A DNA stretch of 64,000 nt from Colwellia sp. PAMC 20917 (GCF_001767295.1 NZ_CP014944.1:2046001-2110000), one strand, 5' to 3'. Counted from the first letter of the stretch, positions 1 through 8,944 are shown. Numbers and translations: made by a program. The notes: a model not told the origin generated them from the letters alone.

Positions 1-161
1 TAGTTCAAGGGAGGATCCTCGCAGCAATCCTGTTTTTCCTGTTAACCTGGGTTAACTACACATTAGCAGCGACAGGAATCTTATTCTTTATGGCGGTTCC
101 TGGTCTTATTTTTCATCTGTGGGCAGTCATCGATGCTGCTCGCTATAAAGGTAGGAACTAA
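1..161 (+). CDS. C-terminal end of a small membrane protein (5' end outside window)
   Basis: An open frame enters from the left edge and stops at TAA 159-161. About 52 residues are visible. They contain two hydrophobic stretches (around AAILFFLLTW and ATGILFFMAV) and a tail ending HLWAVIDAARYKGRN, which suggests a small integral membrane protein with a short polar C-terminus. The tail resembles that of TM2-like or superinfection-immunity-like small membrane proteins, but the family cannot be fixed from this piece. The stop codon overlaps the next ATG by one base (TAATG), so the two genes are probably translationally coupled. Confidence 0.6.
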   Translation, partial: VQGRILAAILFFLLTWVNYTLAATGILFFMAVPGLIFHLWAVIDAARYKGRN

Positions 162-811
162 TGAATAAGATTACAATTAAGGTCTCGTTATTTTTTCTTT
201 TACTGTCAATAGTCGGCTGTCAATCTGCTTACTATTCGGCCATGGAAAAAGTAGGTAAACATAAACGTGATATATTAATCGATCGTGTTGAAACTGCTAC
301 TGAGTCACAAGAGGAAGCAAAAGAAGAATTTAAAAATGCCTTAGAACAGTTCTCTGCATTAGTAAATTTTGATGGTGGTGAACTGCAACAACAATATGAA
401 ATAAGTAATGATCACTATCATACGAGTAAAGTTGCTGCTGAGGATGTAACTGCTCGTATTAATTCAATTGAAGCTGTCGCTGAAGCTTTGTTTAATGAAT
501 GGAATAGTGAATTAGAACAATTTACTAATCAATCATTAAAACGCCAAAGTCAATCGCGTTATAACGAAACCCAAAATCGTTATACTTCAGTGATTGAATC
601 AATGCGTAATGCGGAGAAGAGAATGCAACCTATTCTTGATGCGCTTAAAGATAATATGCTTTATTTAAAACATAATCTTAATGCGCGAGCTATCGGTGAG
701 CTTAAAACAGAATATAAATTAATTGAACAAGATGTTGAACGCTTAATTAACGAAATGAACAATTCAATTAACAAATCACAAACATTCATAAAATCACTTA
801 AGAACCCTTAG
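161..811 (+). CDS. DUF2959 family lipoprotein
   Basis: 216 residues. The N-terminus is a lipoprotein signal (hydrophobic core LFFLLLSIVG followed by Cys20, lipobox IVGC), so the mature protein should be lipid-anchored in the envelope. The rest is highly charged and predicted mostly helical or coiled-coil, with repeated Glu/Gln/Lys-rich stretches. The opening YYSAMEKVGKHKRDILIDRV after the lipobox is characteristic of the DUF2959 family, which is common in Alteromonadales and Vibrionales and has no assigned function. It overlaps the preceding membrane-protein gene by one base. No terminator is obvious after it, and the next genes are on the other strand. Confidence 0.85.
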   Translation: MNKITIKVSLFFLLLSIVGCQSAYYSAMEKVGKHKRDILIDRVETATESQEEAKEEFKNALEQFSALVNFDGGELQQQYEISNDHYHTSKVAAEDVTARINSIEAVAEALFNEWNSELEQFTNQSLKRQSQSRYNETQNRYTSVIESMRNAEKRMQPILDALKDNMLYLKHNLNARAIGELKTEYKLIEQDVERLINEMNNSINKSQTFIKSLKNP

Positions 812-968
812 TACAAAAGGAGCACTTTTATGAGTGTCTGCTTAGTACCATAAAATTAATGGTGAGTGATGATAGATGGTAGCTTGTTTATGTTAAATGA
901 GCCGCCATCAACTTAATGACAGAGACTTACTCTTTATTGGTAGGATTTCATGTTGCTGAGATTATAAG

Positions 969-1154
969 TTATAACGTGTCATTACTTGATCTAGCGTGTG
1001 AAAAGGGGGGATTAGCAAAAACATCACTTCGATCTTGGTTTTGGTTAATAGCAGTAAGTAAGCTTGACAGCTCTCTTATTTGACTCGGACCCGCTCGGCC
1101 TTCTTCAAAAAGTTGACTTAATCGTTGTAACACTTTGAGTTGCTCTGGAGACAT
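969..1154 (-). CDS. small hypothetical protein (about 61 aa)
   Basis: A short minus-strand reading frame. An ATG at 1220 would give 83 residues, but it has no ribosome-binding site and overlaps the upstream small gene by 17 bases. The ATG at 1154 is preceded by AGGAAAGGGA with an 8-base spacing and is the better start. The product begins MSPEQLKVLQRLSQLFEEG, looks helical and Gln/Ser-rich, and has no signal peptide, membrane segment or recognised motif. It probably forms a two-gene unit with the small gene immediately upstream. Function unknown; coding status is likely but not certain. Confidence 0.5.
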   Translation of the reverse strand: MSPEQLKVLQRLSQLFEEGRAGPSQIRELSSLLTAINQNQDRSDVFANPPFSHARSSNDTL

Positions 1155-1203
1155 TTCGAAATTCCCTTTCCTAATAATATTATTTAAAGATACCGCTGGA
1201 TCA

Positions 1204-1383
1204 TTATGAAGCTGTGGCATGTTGGGGGTAAATAACGTTTTGTATGGGCAAAGTTATTTCTCTGCCATCATCAATATACTCTTGATAAAGAACTTTTAAC
1301 TCTCTGCGTTCGATAAGGTTAGCTTTATCAGCAACAGCTTTTTCAAATAGATCATTTAAACGATTTAATTTTCTTTGCTCCAC
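1204..1383 (-). CDS. small hypothetical protein (about 59 aa)
   Basis: A minus-strand frame opening with ATG at 1428 (74 residues) or GTG at 1383 (59 residues). Only the GTG is preceded by a ribosome-binding site (GGGAG, 10 bases upstream), and protein-like composition begins there: EQRKLNRLNDLFEKAVADKA, then a charged helical segment ending DDGREITLP. The product is soluble, charged and amphipathic, possibly a small helical adaptor. It appears to be co-transcribed with the small gene downstream. No function can be assigned. Confidence 0.5.
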   Translation of the reverse strand: MEQRKLNRLNDLFEKAVADKANLIERRELKVLYQEYIDDGREITLPIQNVIYPQHATAS

Positions 1384-1644
1384 AATAAGTTTGCTCCCTG
1401 CACCGTTACTTTTAAAGTTCACATGCAACTAATCGTATCAGTAAAACTAATATTCACCAGTGAGGTGTAATGATTAGCGTCAACTCAATATTTAGACATA
1501 ACTGACTCACTTAATTAATTTTATTAAAAAACAATAAATTAAAATACAATCACCCACTTTATTAACAGTGTGTTGTGTTACTTCTTATGTGTTTTTAAGA
1601 CATGTCTTACACAATATTGCGTTTAGGCTTACTCAAATTTACTG

Positions 1645-1673
1645 ACAAAAAAACCAGCCGAAGCTGGTTTTTA
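1645..1673 (-). terminator. rho-independent terminator of typA
   Basis: On the minus strand the stem AAACCAGC/GCTGGTTT closes a TTCG tetraloop and is followed by a run of seven T. It lies 22 bases past the typA stop. The UUCG loop gives an exceptionally stable hairpin. Confidence 0.9.
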
Positions 1674-1694
1674 TCAATCGTCTAGATAAGAGGC

Positions 1695-3509
1695 TTATTT
1701 AGGACGAGTATCACGCTTACGTTCATTTTCTTTTAAAAGCTTTTTACGAATACGAATGCTCAGTGGTGTAACTTCAACTAGCTCATCGTTATCAATAAAT
1801 TCAAGCGCTTGTTCAAGTGACATAACGATAGGCGGTGTTAACGTTTGTGCTTCATCAGTACCTGATGAACGAACGTTAGTTAACTGCTTACCTTTAAGAG
1901 CGTTTACTGTTAAATCGTTGTCACGGCTATGAATACCAATAACTTGACCTTCATAAATATCAACACCGTGTCCGATCAACATACGACCACGTGATTGTAG
2001 GTTGAATATTGCATTCGTTAATGCTTTACCTGTTGCATTACCGATCATTACACCATTTTTACGCTGGCCAATATCGCCACCTTTATGAGGTCCGTATTCA
2101 AAAAATGTATGATAAATTAAGCCAGAACCTGACGTTAATGTCATGAATTCAGTTTGGAAACCGATCAAACCACGACTTGGCATGATGAAGTCCATACGAA
2201 TACGACCCGTTCCGTCAGGTGCCATATCTGTTAATTCAGCTTTACGAACACCCATTCTTTCCATGATAGGTCCTTGATGCTGTTCTTCAACATCAATGGT
2301 CACGTTTTCATAAGGTTCTTGTATTTGACCATCAATCTCACGAATAATAACTTCAGGACGTGATACCGCTAACTCAAAACCTTCACGGCGCATGTTTTCG
2401 ATTAAAATGCCTAAGTGAAGCTCACCACGACCTGATACTTTAAATTTATCAGCATCAGGAAGTTGCTCAACACGTAAAGCAACGTTGTGAATTAATTCTT
2501 TGTCTAAACGGTCTTTGATGTTACGCGAAGTAACATACTTACCTTCTTTACCACAAAATGGTGAAGTGTTTACTTGGAAAGTCATATTGATAGTAGGTTC
2601 ATCAACAGATAATGCTGGTAAGCCTTCAACTTCTGTAGGACAACAAACCGTATCAGATATTTTTAACTCGCCTAAACCAGTAATAGCAATAATATCGCCA
2701 GCAAAACCTTCTTCGATATCAAGTCTTTCTAGACCTAAGTAACCGAATACTTTACCAACTTTAGCGTTATGAATCTTGCCAGTTGCTAATTTAATCGTCA
2801 CTTGTTGGTTTGGTTTAACAGAACCACGAGTAATACGGCCAACGCCAATTACACCTAAGTAAGAGCTGTAATCAAGTTGAGATATTTGCATTTGGAATGG
2901 ACCATCTGGATCCGCTGTTGGTGCTGGCACTTCTTTAAGAATAGTATCAAATAAAGGTGTCATGTCTGTGCCGGTTACGCCTTCTTCAAGCGAAGCCCAA
3001 CCATTGATTGCTGAAGCGTAAACAACTTTAAAGTCAAGCTGTTCATCTGTAGCGCCAAGGTTGTCAAACAATTCAAAAACTTGGTCCATAACCCAATCAG
3101 GGCGAGAACCAGGCTTATCAACTTTATTAATAACAAGGATTGGCTTTAAACCTTGAGCAAACGCTTTTTTCGTTACGAAACGCGTTTGTGGCATAGGGCC
3201 TTCTTGTGCATCAACAATAAGTAAAACCGAATCTACCATTGACATAACACGTTCAACTTCACCGCCGAAATCAGCATGGCCAGGAGTATCTACTATGTTT
3301 ACACGGTAACCGTTCCAGTTAATAGCCGTATTTTTAGCTAAGATTGTGATACCACGTTCTTTTTCGATATCATTCGAATCCATCGTGCGTTCTTCAAGAC
3401 CGCCGCGGGCATCAAGGGTACCTGATTGTTCTAATAATTTATCAACCAAAGTTGTTTTACCATGATCAACGTGGGCTATGATGGCAACATTACGTAATTT
3501 ATCTAACAC
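1695..3509 (-). CDS. typA: ribosome-associated GTPase TypA/BipA
   Basis: 604 residues, the usual length of TypA/BipA, a translational GTPase that binds the 70S ribosome and aids assembly and translation under stress or cold. GTPase motifs are intact: P-loop AHVDHGKTT (residues 12-20), switch II DTPGHAD (74-80) and NKVD (128-131). The EF-G-like domains II, III and V and the TypA-specific C-terminal domain follow, and the protein ends in a basic tail ([16 protein letters not shown]) typical of BipA. It is transcribed away from glnA and has its own terminator. Divergent typA-glnA order is common in gammaproteobacteria. Confidence 0.98.
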   Translation of the reverse strand: MLDKLRNVAIIAHVDHGKTTLVDKLLEQSGTLDARGGLEERTMDSNDIEKERGITILAKNTAINWNGYRVNIVDTPGHADFGGEVERVMSMVDSVLLIVDAQEGPMPQTRFVTKKAFAQGLKPILVINKVDKPGSRPDWVMDQVFELFDNLGATDEQLDFKVVYASAINGWASLEEGVTGTDMTPLFDTILKEVPAPTADPDGPFQMQISQLDYSSYLGVIGVGRITRGSVKPNQQVTIKLATGKIHNAKVGKVFGYLGLERLDIEEGFAGDIIAITGLGELKISDTVCCPTEVEGLPALSVDEPTINMTFQVNTSPFCGKEGKYVTSRNIKDRLDKELIHNVALRVEQLPDADKFKVSGRGELHLGILIENMRREGFELAVSRPEVIIREIDGQIQEPYENVTIDVEEQHQGPIMERMGVRKAELTDMAPDGTGRIRMDFIMPSRGLIGFQTEFMTLTSGSGLIYHTFFEYGPHKGGDIGQRKNGVMIGNATGKALTNAIFNLQSRGRMLIGHGVDIYEGQVIGIHSRDNDLTVNALKGKQLTNVRSSGTDEAQTLTPPIVMSLEQALEFIDNDELVEVTPLSIRIRKKLLKENERKRDTRPK

Positions 3510-3687
3510 GGGTTTTACTCACTTCTTACAAGACTTTTTCATCAAAAGAATATAGGGCTATAATTGGGCGCGAATTATACAGCAACGAAGTCAACAAAGA
3601 CAGCAACAAATATTTCAGCACCTATTAAATTCTCCATACACGAATCGTAATGCCCTGTTATACTATTAAGCACCAACAACCAGCAGG

Positions 3688-3704
3688 TGCACCAATTTAG
3701 AGCA
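3688..3704 (+). promoter_or_regulatory. NtrC-binding site 1 upstream of glnA
   Basis: TGCACCAATTTAGAGCA matches the NtrC operator pattern TGCACC-N4-TGGTGCA well in the left half and acceptably in the right. Its centre is 22 bp (two helical turns) from a second site, and it lies about 90 bp upstream of the sigma-54 promoter, the position of NtrC enhancers in enterobacterial glnA. Confidence 0.75.
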
Positions 3705-3709
3705 ACTCG

Positions 3710-3726
3710 CGCACAACAGTGGTGCA
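3710..3726 (+). promoter_or_regulatory. NtrC-binding site 2 upstream of glnA
   Basis: CGCACAACAGTGGTGCA has a perfect right half (TGGTGCA) and a recognisable left half. It is spaced for cooperative binding with the site 22 bp upstream. Confidence 0.75.
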
Positions 3727-3776
3727 AGCAGGCTTTACTAAATAAGTTAACACCTTATATATAAAGGCTTTATCTG

Positions 3777-3794
3777 TTGGCATGAATTTCGCTT
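3777..3794 (+). promoter_or_regulatory. sigma-54 promoter of glnA
   Basis: TTGGCATGAATTTCGCTT contains the -24 GG and -12 GC elements separated by exactly 10 bases, the invariant spacing of RpoN promoters. It lies about 60 bases before the glnA start and downstream of the two NtrC-like sites, so glnA should be activated by phosphorylated NtrC under nitrogen limitation. Confidence 0.8.
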
Positions 3795-3851
3795 TATGCC
3801 CATCATGCGAAATGCAAACGTATTTTATTTTAATGACACTGGAGACTTTAC

Positions 3852-5258
3852 ATGTCACAAGCCGTATTAGATTTAATCAAAGACAACGATGTTAAATTTG
3901 TTGACCTACGTTTTACTGATTCAAAAGGTAAAGAGCAACACGTTTCAATTCCTTATCACCAAGTAAATGAAGACTTTTTTGAAGACGGTAAAATGTTTGA
4001 TGGTTCTTCTATCGAAGGTTGGAAAGGTATTAATGAATCTGACATGGTAATGATGCCTGATGCTGATTCTGCGGTATTAGACCCTTTTACAGATGCAGTA
4101 ACATTAAATATTCGTTGTGATATTTTAGAACCAAGTACAATGCAAGGCTACAGCCGTGATCCTCGTTCGGTTGCAAAACGCGCTGAAGAGTACTTACGTA
4201 GCACAGGTATCGCTGATACTGTATTAATTGGTCCTGAGCCAGAATTCTTCTTATTTGATGATGTACGCTTTAGTACTGATATGAGTGGTTCTTTCTATAA
4301 AATTGATGATAAAGAAGCCGCTTGGAATTCAGGTACTGAATACGAAGAAGGCAATATGGGTCACCGTCCAGGTGTTAAAGGCGGTTACTTCCCGACATCT
4401 CCTGTAGATTCATCACAAGATATTCGCTCAGCCATGTGTTTGGTTATGGAAGAAATGGGCTTAGTTGTTGAAGCGCATCACCATGAAGTAGCAACAGCTG
4501 GTCAAAACGAAATTGCATGTCGCTTCAATACCTTAGTTAAAAAAGCTGATGAAGTTCAAATATACAAGTATGTTGTTCATAACGTTGCTCACGCTTACGG
4601 TAAAACAGCAACTTTCATGCCTAAGCCATTAGTTGGCGACAACGGCTCTGGTATGCATGTTCATCAATCACTTGCCAAAGACGGTGTTAACTTATTTGCT
4701 GGTGATAAATACGGTGGCTTATCTGAAATGGCGCTTTATTATATTGGCGGTATTATTAAGCATGCTAAAGCATTGAATGCTTTTACTAACCCAGCAACTA
4801 ACTCTTACAAACGTTTAGTTCCACATTTTGAAGCGCCGGTAATGCTTGCATATTCTGCACGTAACCGCTCTGCATCAATTCGTATACCGATTGTTCCATC
4901 ACCAAAAGCAATGCGTATTGAAGCTCGCTTCCCTGATCCAGCAGCAAACCCATATTTAGCTTTTACTGCTTTATTAATGGCTGGTCTTGATGGCATTAAA
5001 AACAAAATTCATCCTGGTGATGCGATGGATAAAGATTTATACGATTTACCAGCAGAAGAAGCTGCAGCTATCCCACAAGTAGCAACATCGCTTGAAGATG
5101 CCTTACAAAGCTTAGAAGCTGATTATGAGTTCTTAATCGCTGGTGGTGTTATGGATAAAGATATGATTGATGCATACATTGCTATTAAACGTGCTGAATC
5201 ACAACGCGTAAACATGACAACTCATCCATTAGAGTTTGAATTATATTACAGCGTATAA
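3852..5258 (+). CDS. glnA: glutamine synthetase type I
   Basis: 468 residues, identical in length to the E. coli enzyme. It makes glutamine from glutamate, ammonia and ATP and forms a cytoplasmic dodecamer. Visible landmarks are DGSSIEGW (50-57), metal-ligand GPEPEFF (127-133), [10 protein letters not shown] (264-273), the [12 protein letters not shown] loop (313-324) and the adenylylation tyrosine in KDLYDLP (Tyr397). It is therefore a beta-type GS, regulated by GlnE. GGAG lies 8 bases before the ATG. Upstream are a sigma-54 promoter and NtrC sites; downstream are its own terminator and ntrB-ntrC. Confidence 0.99.
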   Translation: MSQAVLDLIKDNDVKFVDLRFTDSKGKEQHVSIPYHQVNEDFFEDGKMFDGSSIEGWKGINESDMVMMPDADSAVLDPFTDAVTLNIRCDILEPSTMQGYSRDPRSVAKRAEEYLRSTGIADTVLIGPEPEFFLFDDVRFSTDMSGSFYKIDDKEAAWNSGTEYEEGNMGHRPGVKGGYFPTSPVDSSQDIRSAMCLVMEEMGLVVEAHHHEVATAGQNEIACRFNTLVKKADEVQIYKYVVHNVAHAYGKTATFMPKPLVGDNGSGMHVHQSLAKDGVNLFAGDKYGGLSEMALYYIGGIIKHAKALNAFTNPATNSYKRLVPHFEAPVMLAYSARNRSASIRIPIVPSPKAMRIEARFPDPAANPYLAFTALLMAGLDGIKNKIHPGDAMDKDLYDLPAEEAAAIPQVATSLEDALQSLEADYEFLIAGGVMDKDMIDAYIAIKRAESQRVNMTTHPLEFELYYSV

Positions 5259-5280
5259 TCTAGACTATATGATTAAATGA

Positions 5281-5309
5281 AAAAAAAGCTCACTTCGGTG
5301 AGCTTTTTT
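5281..5309 (+). terminator. rho-independent terminator of glnA
   Basis: Stem AAAAGCTCAC/GTGAGCTTTT around a TTCG tetraloop, followed by T6, beginning 22 bases after the glnA stop. It partly insulates glnA from the ntrB-ntrC genes. Confidence 0.92.
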
Positions 5310-5370
5310 GTGGCAAATAGACGATTAATTATATAAGTTTAAGGTAAGTATTTTAAGTTGAGCTAAATTT

Positions 5371-5892
5371 TTGCGTTATTCTTTATTGTTATTAACTTTA
5401 ATCATCACATTACTTAGTTGTAATACCTTTGCGACGGCAACCAAAATTTATGTTTGGAGAAGTGATGATGGTATCTTAGTTTTTTCTGATAGCCCTCAAA
5501 CTGGTGCGGAAGAAGTTGAAATAAAAGAACCCAATACGGCCTCTTCTGTTGATACCTCAATGCTAGATTTAACACCAAAAATTATCAAAGATGATTACCA
5601 GGTTGAAATTAACCAACCTAAACAAAATGCCACGGTTAGAGACAACACTGGCTCTGTTTACATAGCAGGTAGTATCAAACCTATCTTTAAACAAGGCTTA
5701 GCTATTCAACTTTTATTAGATGGTAAACCCCATCAACCTCCGCAATCTCACTCGATGTTTGTGCTACGAAATATAGATCGCGGCGAACATATCATAAAAA
5801 TGCAATTACTTAATGAAAAAGGCAAGATAATTGCATTATCAAAACCTATAACCTTTTATATGCATAGAGCATCGGTTAATAACGCAAATTAA
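5371..5892 (+). CDS. DUF4124 domain periplasmic protein
   Basis: 173 residues starting at TTG; the frame is closed by TGA at 5359, so no ATG is available upstream and the start is unusual. The N-terminal signal peptide (LLLLTLIITLLSCNTFATA) is followed by the DUF4124 signature KIYVWRSDDGILVFSD, a short segment common in proteobacterial secreted proteins. After a linker comes a beta-rich, Ig-like C-terminal half (VEINQPKQNATVRDNTGSV onwards) ending in a Lys/Pro/Ile-rich strand. The biochemical role is unknown. It sits between glnA and ntrB, a position where DUF4124 genes are often seen in Alteromonadales. Confidence 0.85.
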   Translation: MRYSLLLLTLIITLLSCNTFATATKIYVWRSDDGILVFSDSPQTGAEEVEIKEPNTASSVDTSMLDLTPKIIKDDYQVEINQPKQNATVRDNTGSVYIAGSIKPIFKQGLAIQLLLDGKPHQPPQSHSMFVLRNIDRGEHIIKMQLLNEKGKIIALSKPITFYMHRASVNNAN

Positions 5893-5896
5893 GTAG

Positions 5897-5921
5897 CATT
5901 TGGTGAAACTTGCACCAAATG
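5897..5921 (+). promoter_or_regulatory. 9-bp perfect inverted repeat before ntrB
   Basis: CATTTGGTG and CACCAAATG are exact reverse complements separated by 7 bases. The element lies just after the DUF4124 stop and has no T-run, so it may be an operator or an intercistronic RNA hairpin rather than a terminator. Confidence 0.55.
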
Positions 5922-5941
5922 TAACTACATTAATATTTTGT

Positions 5942-5958
5942 CGCACTACATCAGTGCA
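5942..5958 (+). promoter_or_regulatory. NtrC-like operator overlapping ntrB translation start region
   Basis: CGCACTACATCAGTGCA has the 17-bp NtrC operator layout (GCAC-N9-GTGC with a symmetric centre) and ends 10 bases before the ntrB ATG. In enterobacteria NtrC represses its own glnL promoter from such a site; similar autoregulation is inferred here. Confidence 0.55.
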
Positions 5959-5968
5959 AAAGGTTTTT

Positions 5969-7063
5969 ATGTCTAGCAACAGCAATAGAGATCAGCAATT
6001 AAAATTTAGCTACCAACAAAAGCTGCCAAATCAAATGGTTACAGCACTTGTAGTGCTAGATAATAAATTAACGATTAAATATGTTAACCCTGCAGCAGAA
6101 GCGCTATTAGTTAAGAGTTTTAACAAGCTGTGCAACTTACCAATTACAACCGTCTTCTACAATTCTCCTATTAAAAAGGAACGTTTAGAACAACTGCTAA
6201 CTTCTGGCCAAGAATTTAGTGACAGTGATGTCACCATTGAATTCTTTGATCACAGCCGTATTACCGTGGAAATAACAGCCTCGTCTGTTGAGTTCAGCAA
6301 ACAGCCACATATTATCTTAGAATTCAAACAGATTGATCAGCAAAAACAAATGAGTATCGAAGCATTTCAGCACCAGCAATGGGAGTCATCTCGAGATTTG
6401 ATACGCGGGCTTGCTCATGAAATTAAGAATCCATTGGGCGGTCTTCGCGGCGCTGCACAATTATTAAGTAAAGAATTGACGCAAGAGCAACAAGAATATA
6501 CTGAAATGATTATTGAACAAGCCGACCGTTTAACTAATTTGGTTGATAAGCTTTTAGGCCCTAATCAATTACCTCAGATGGCAGAACAAAATATTCATAT
6601 TGTCTTAGAGAAAGTTTTTAAGCTGATTAATTTTAACAACCCTAAAAATATTAAATTTATTAGAGACTATGACCCCTCTATTCCTGAAATAAGTTTTGAT
6701 CAAGATAAGCTTCAACAAGCGGTTTTGAATATTGTTAACAACGCCGTTCAAATTATTGATGAGGGTTGTAACATAACCCTCAAAACAAGAGCCGCTAGTA
6801 ATAAAACCATTAATGGAAGACGTGTAAAACTTTGTGTTCAAATCAGTGTTATTGATAATGGCCCTGGTATTCCGAAAAAGATTCAAGACACTCTATTTTA
6901 CCCTATGGTATCTGCACGTGATAACGGTACAGGTTTAGGCTTGTCTATTTCACAAACCTTAGTGCAACAGCACAAGGGTAAATTATCTTGCTATAGCCGA
7001 CCAGGTCATACTGAGTTTTTAATTTTACTGCCTTTACAAGAAGAGAATAATAATGAATGTTGA
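5969..7063 (+). CDS. glnL: nitrogen regulation sensor histidine kinase NtrB
   Basis: 364 residues from the ATG at 5969, which has AAAGG 6-10 bases upstream. A longer frame from TTG at 5900 crosses the NtrC-like operator and an inverted repeat and is unlikely. NtrB is a soluble kinase/phosphatase of NtrC controlled by PII. An N-terminal PAS-like domain (about residues 15-125) precedes the H-box GLAHEIKNPLGG (phospho-acceptor His150), then the ATPase domain with an N box (NIVNNAVQII), G1 DNGPGIP and G2 GTGLGLSIS. There is no membrane segment, as expected. The stop overlaps ntrC by 11 bases. Confidence 0.95.
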   Translation: MSSNSNRDQQLKFSYQQKLPNQMVTALVVLDNKLTIKYVNPAAEALLVKSFNKLCNLPITTVFYNSPIKKERLEQLLTSGQEFSDSDVTIEFFDHSRITVEITASSVEFSKQPHIILEFKQIDQQKQMSIEAFQHQQWESSRDLIRGLAHEIKNPLGGLRGAAQLLSKELTQEQQEYTEMIIEQADRLTNLVDKLLGPNQLPQMAEQNIHIVLEKVFKLINFNNPKNIKFIRDYDPSIPEISFDQDKLQQAVLNIVNNAVQIIDEGCNITLKTRAASNKTINGRRVKLCVQISVIDNGPGIPKKIQDTLFYPMVSARDNGTGLGLSISQTLVQQHKGKLSCYSRPGHTEFLILLPLQEENNNEC

Positions 7064-8459
7064 GCAAGTTTGGATTGTAGATGATGACAGCTCTATTCGC
7101 TGGGTGTTAGAAAAAGCCTTATCAGGAGCAAATATATCTGTAGCCTCTTTTGAGAAACCAGAAGACTTACTCATCGCCCTAGAGCACCAACAACCAGAAA
7201 TAATAATTTCTGATATAAAGATGCCAAATATTGATGGTATGACTTTACTTAGCCGTGTTAGTGAGCATTTTCCTAACCTACCGGTGATCATAATGACTGC
7301 ACATTCTGATCTCGATAGTGCTGTAAATGCCTATCAAGGTGGGGCATTTGAATACTTACCTAAACCTTTTGATACTGACGAAGCTATCTCTCTAACAAGA
7401 CGGGCACTAACACATGCTCGAGAACAAAGTGCTAAACGTAAGCATTCTATAGTAGCACCTGATCCCGTTGGAATCATTGGCGCGGCTCCAGCTATGCAAG
7501 AAGTTTTTAGGGCAATTGGACGACTATCACGTTCGAGTATCAGTGTACTCATTAATGGCGAGTCTGGTACAGGTAAAGAGCTTGTTGCACATGCCCTCCA
7601 CACGCATAGTCCACGATCGAATGCTCCCTTTATTCCTTTAAATATGGCTGCAATACCAAAAGATTTAATTGAATCAGAGTTATTTGGCCATGAGAAGGGT
7701 GCGTTTACTGGCGCGAATGCCGTAAGACAGGGGCGCTTTGAACAAGCGCATAAAGGAACCTTGTTTCTTGATGAAATTGGCGATATGCCTTTAGATATTC
7801 AAACACGTTTATTACGTGTACTCGCCGATGGACAATTTTATCGCGTTGGTGGTCATTCACCTATTAAAGTTGACGTAAGGATCATTGCGGCTACACATCA
7901 GAACCTAGAGGTTCAAGTCAGTAATGGTGATTTTCGTGAAGATCTATTTCACCGTTTAAATGTCATTAGAATACAGTTACCCAGTTTACGTGAACGCAAG
8001 GAAGATATTGAACAGCTCATTAATCATTTTTTACATTTAGCTGCAAAAGAATTAGAGGTTGAACAAAAAACCTTGCACAAAGCCACTCTTAATTATTTAC
8101 AGCAATGTGCTTGGCCAGGAAATGTTCGTCAGCTTGAAAATATTTGTCGTTACTTAACGGTAATGGCAAGTGGTAAAGAAATTATATTAGATGATTTACC
8201 GAGCGAACTTGCTGAGAATACCTCATTAACAAACCCTACTGCAGAAGCATCATCATGGCCAGTTGCGTTGCAAGAGTGGGTTGATGAGCAATTAGCAAAA
8301 GGGAATAATAATATAATTGATACCGCTTTGCCTGAATTTGAGAAAATACTATTAGAACGAGCGCTTCATTATACACAAGGAAGAAAGCAAGAGGCGGCTA
8401 AAAAATTAGGTTGGGGAAGGAATACGTTAACAAGAAAATTAAAAGAACTTAATATGTGA
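7053..8459 (+). CDS. glnG: nitrogen regulation response regulator NtrC (sigma-54 activator)
   Basis: 468 residues. A receiver domain (1-120) carries the phospho-acceptor Asp54 in IISDIKMPN and the conserved Lys in YLPKPF. The AAA+ domain has Walker A GESGTGKE (169-176), the sigma-54 contact loop GAFTGA (216-221) and Walker B LFLDEIGDMP. The C-terminal Fis-type helix-turn-helix is ALHYTQGRKQEAAKKLGWG, ending RNTLTRKLKEL. It should activate the glnA sigma-54 promoter in this window when phosphorylated by NtrB. It overlaps ntrB by 11 bases, implying coupled translation. Confidence 0.98.
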   Translation: MNVEQVWIVDDDSSIRWVLEKALSGANISVASFEKPEDLLIALEHQQPEIIISDIKMPNIDGMTLLSRVSEHFPNLPVIIMTAHSDLDSAVNAYQGGAFEYLPKPFDTDEAISLTRRALTHAREQSAKRKHSIVAPDPVGIIGAAPAMQEVFRAIGRLSRSSISVLINGESGTGKELVAHALHTHSPRSNAPFIPLNMAAIPKDLIESELFGHEKGAFTGANAVRQGRFEQAHKGTLFLDEIGDMPLDIQTRLLRVLADGQFYRVGGHSPIKVDVRIIAATHQNLEVQVSNGDFREDLFHRLNVIRIQLPSLRERKEDIEQLINHFLHLAAKELEVEQKTLHKATLNYLQQCAWPGNVRQLENICRYLTVMASGKEIILDDLPSELAENTSLTNPTAEASSWPVALQEWVDEQLAKGNNNIIDTALPEFEKILLERALHYTQGRKQEAAKKLGWGRNTLTRKLKELNM

Positions 8460-8465
8460 TGACGT

Positions 8466-8497
8466 ATGTGAAGGTAGCTGTTTAGCTACTTTCACAT
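8466..8497. terminator. hairpin between convergent ntrC and merC-like genes
   Basis: Arms ATGTGAAGGTAGCT (8466-8479) and AGCTACTTTCACAT (8484-8497) pair at 13 of 14 positions around a 4-base loop. The right arm is the last codons and stop of the minus-strand gene. There is no strong T-run in either direction, so efficiency is uncertain. It is the only candidate terminator for both converging genes. Confidence 0.6.
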
Positions 8498-8865
8498 GTA
8501 TCACTGATACACTGTTTACAACTGTTACATAATTTCAAGTTAATGATGTGGGCTGCTACAATCAAACTTGCGCCAATCACAATAAAGAATGGCTGAATAT
8601 CTTCTGAAAAATCATGCTTTATCCAGTAAATACCAATACCTAAAAAAAGTAAGTAGAATGGGTAATATTTTCTATGGTATTTTTTAAAACCGGAAAACAA
8701 GGCTAAAGTACCTAGTGCAGCAGTCATTAATAAAAATACATGTTCCCATGCATGGTCAGCTAAAAAGCTTAATCCTAGTAAAGGCAGTGCCGGTAACAAT
8801 ACCGGTAATAAGATACAATGAAGCGCACAAAGTGATGTTGCGGTTATTCCAATACGATCAAGCAC
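8482..8865 (-). CDS. MerC domain inner-membrane protein
   Basis: 127 residues. The start MLDRIGITATSLCALHCILLP is the hallmark of the MerC family, with the cysteine pair Cys13/Cys17 at the first membrane helix. About four hydrophobic segments follow, and a Cys-rich tail (LCNSCKQCISDTCESS) may bind metal. MerC proteins take up mercuric ion in mer operons, but most chromosomal single-gene versions such as this one have no mer neighbours and their substrate is unknown. The gene is alone, convergent with ntrC, and about 80 bases from epmA. Confidence 0.85.
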   Translation of the reverse strand: MLDRIGITATSLCALHCILLPVLLPALPLLGLSFLADHAWEHVFLLMTAALGTLALFSGFKKYHRKYYPFYLLFLGIGIYWIKHDFSEDIQPFFIVIGASLIVAAHIINLKLCNSCKQCISDTCESS

Positions 8866-8944
8866 TTTATACTCCCCTTACAATTAGATAATAATTACTT
8901 TTAAAAGTGGATAATATCACAATTGATATAGTATCACAAAACTT

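Noticed and set aside
830-853. Eight-codon frame (ATG...TAA) with a good AAGGAG upstream, after the DUF2959 gene
   Set aside because: Too short to support, no regulatory partner downstream on that strand.
5900-5968. Longer ntrB start at TTG 5900
   Set aside because: It would translate through an inverted repeat and an NtrC-like operator; ATG 5969 has a ribosome-binding site and fits the family length.
8482-8865. Mercury-resistance (mer) operon
   Set aside because: Only a MerC-like gene is present; no merR, merT, merP or merA nearby.
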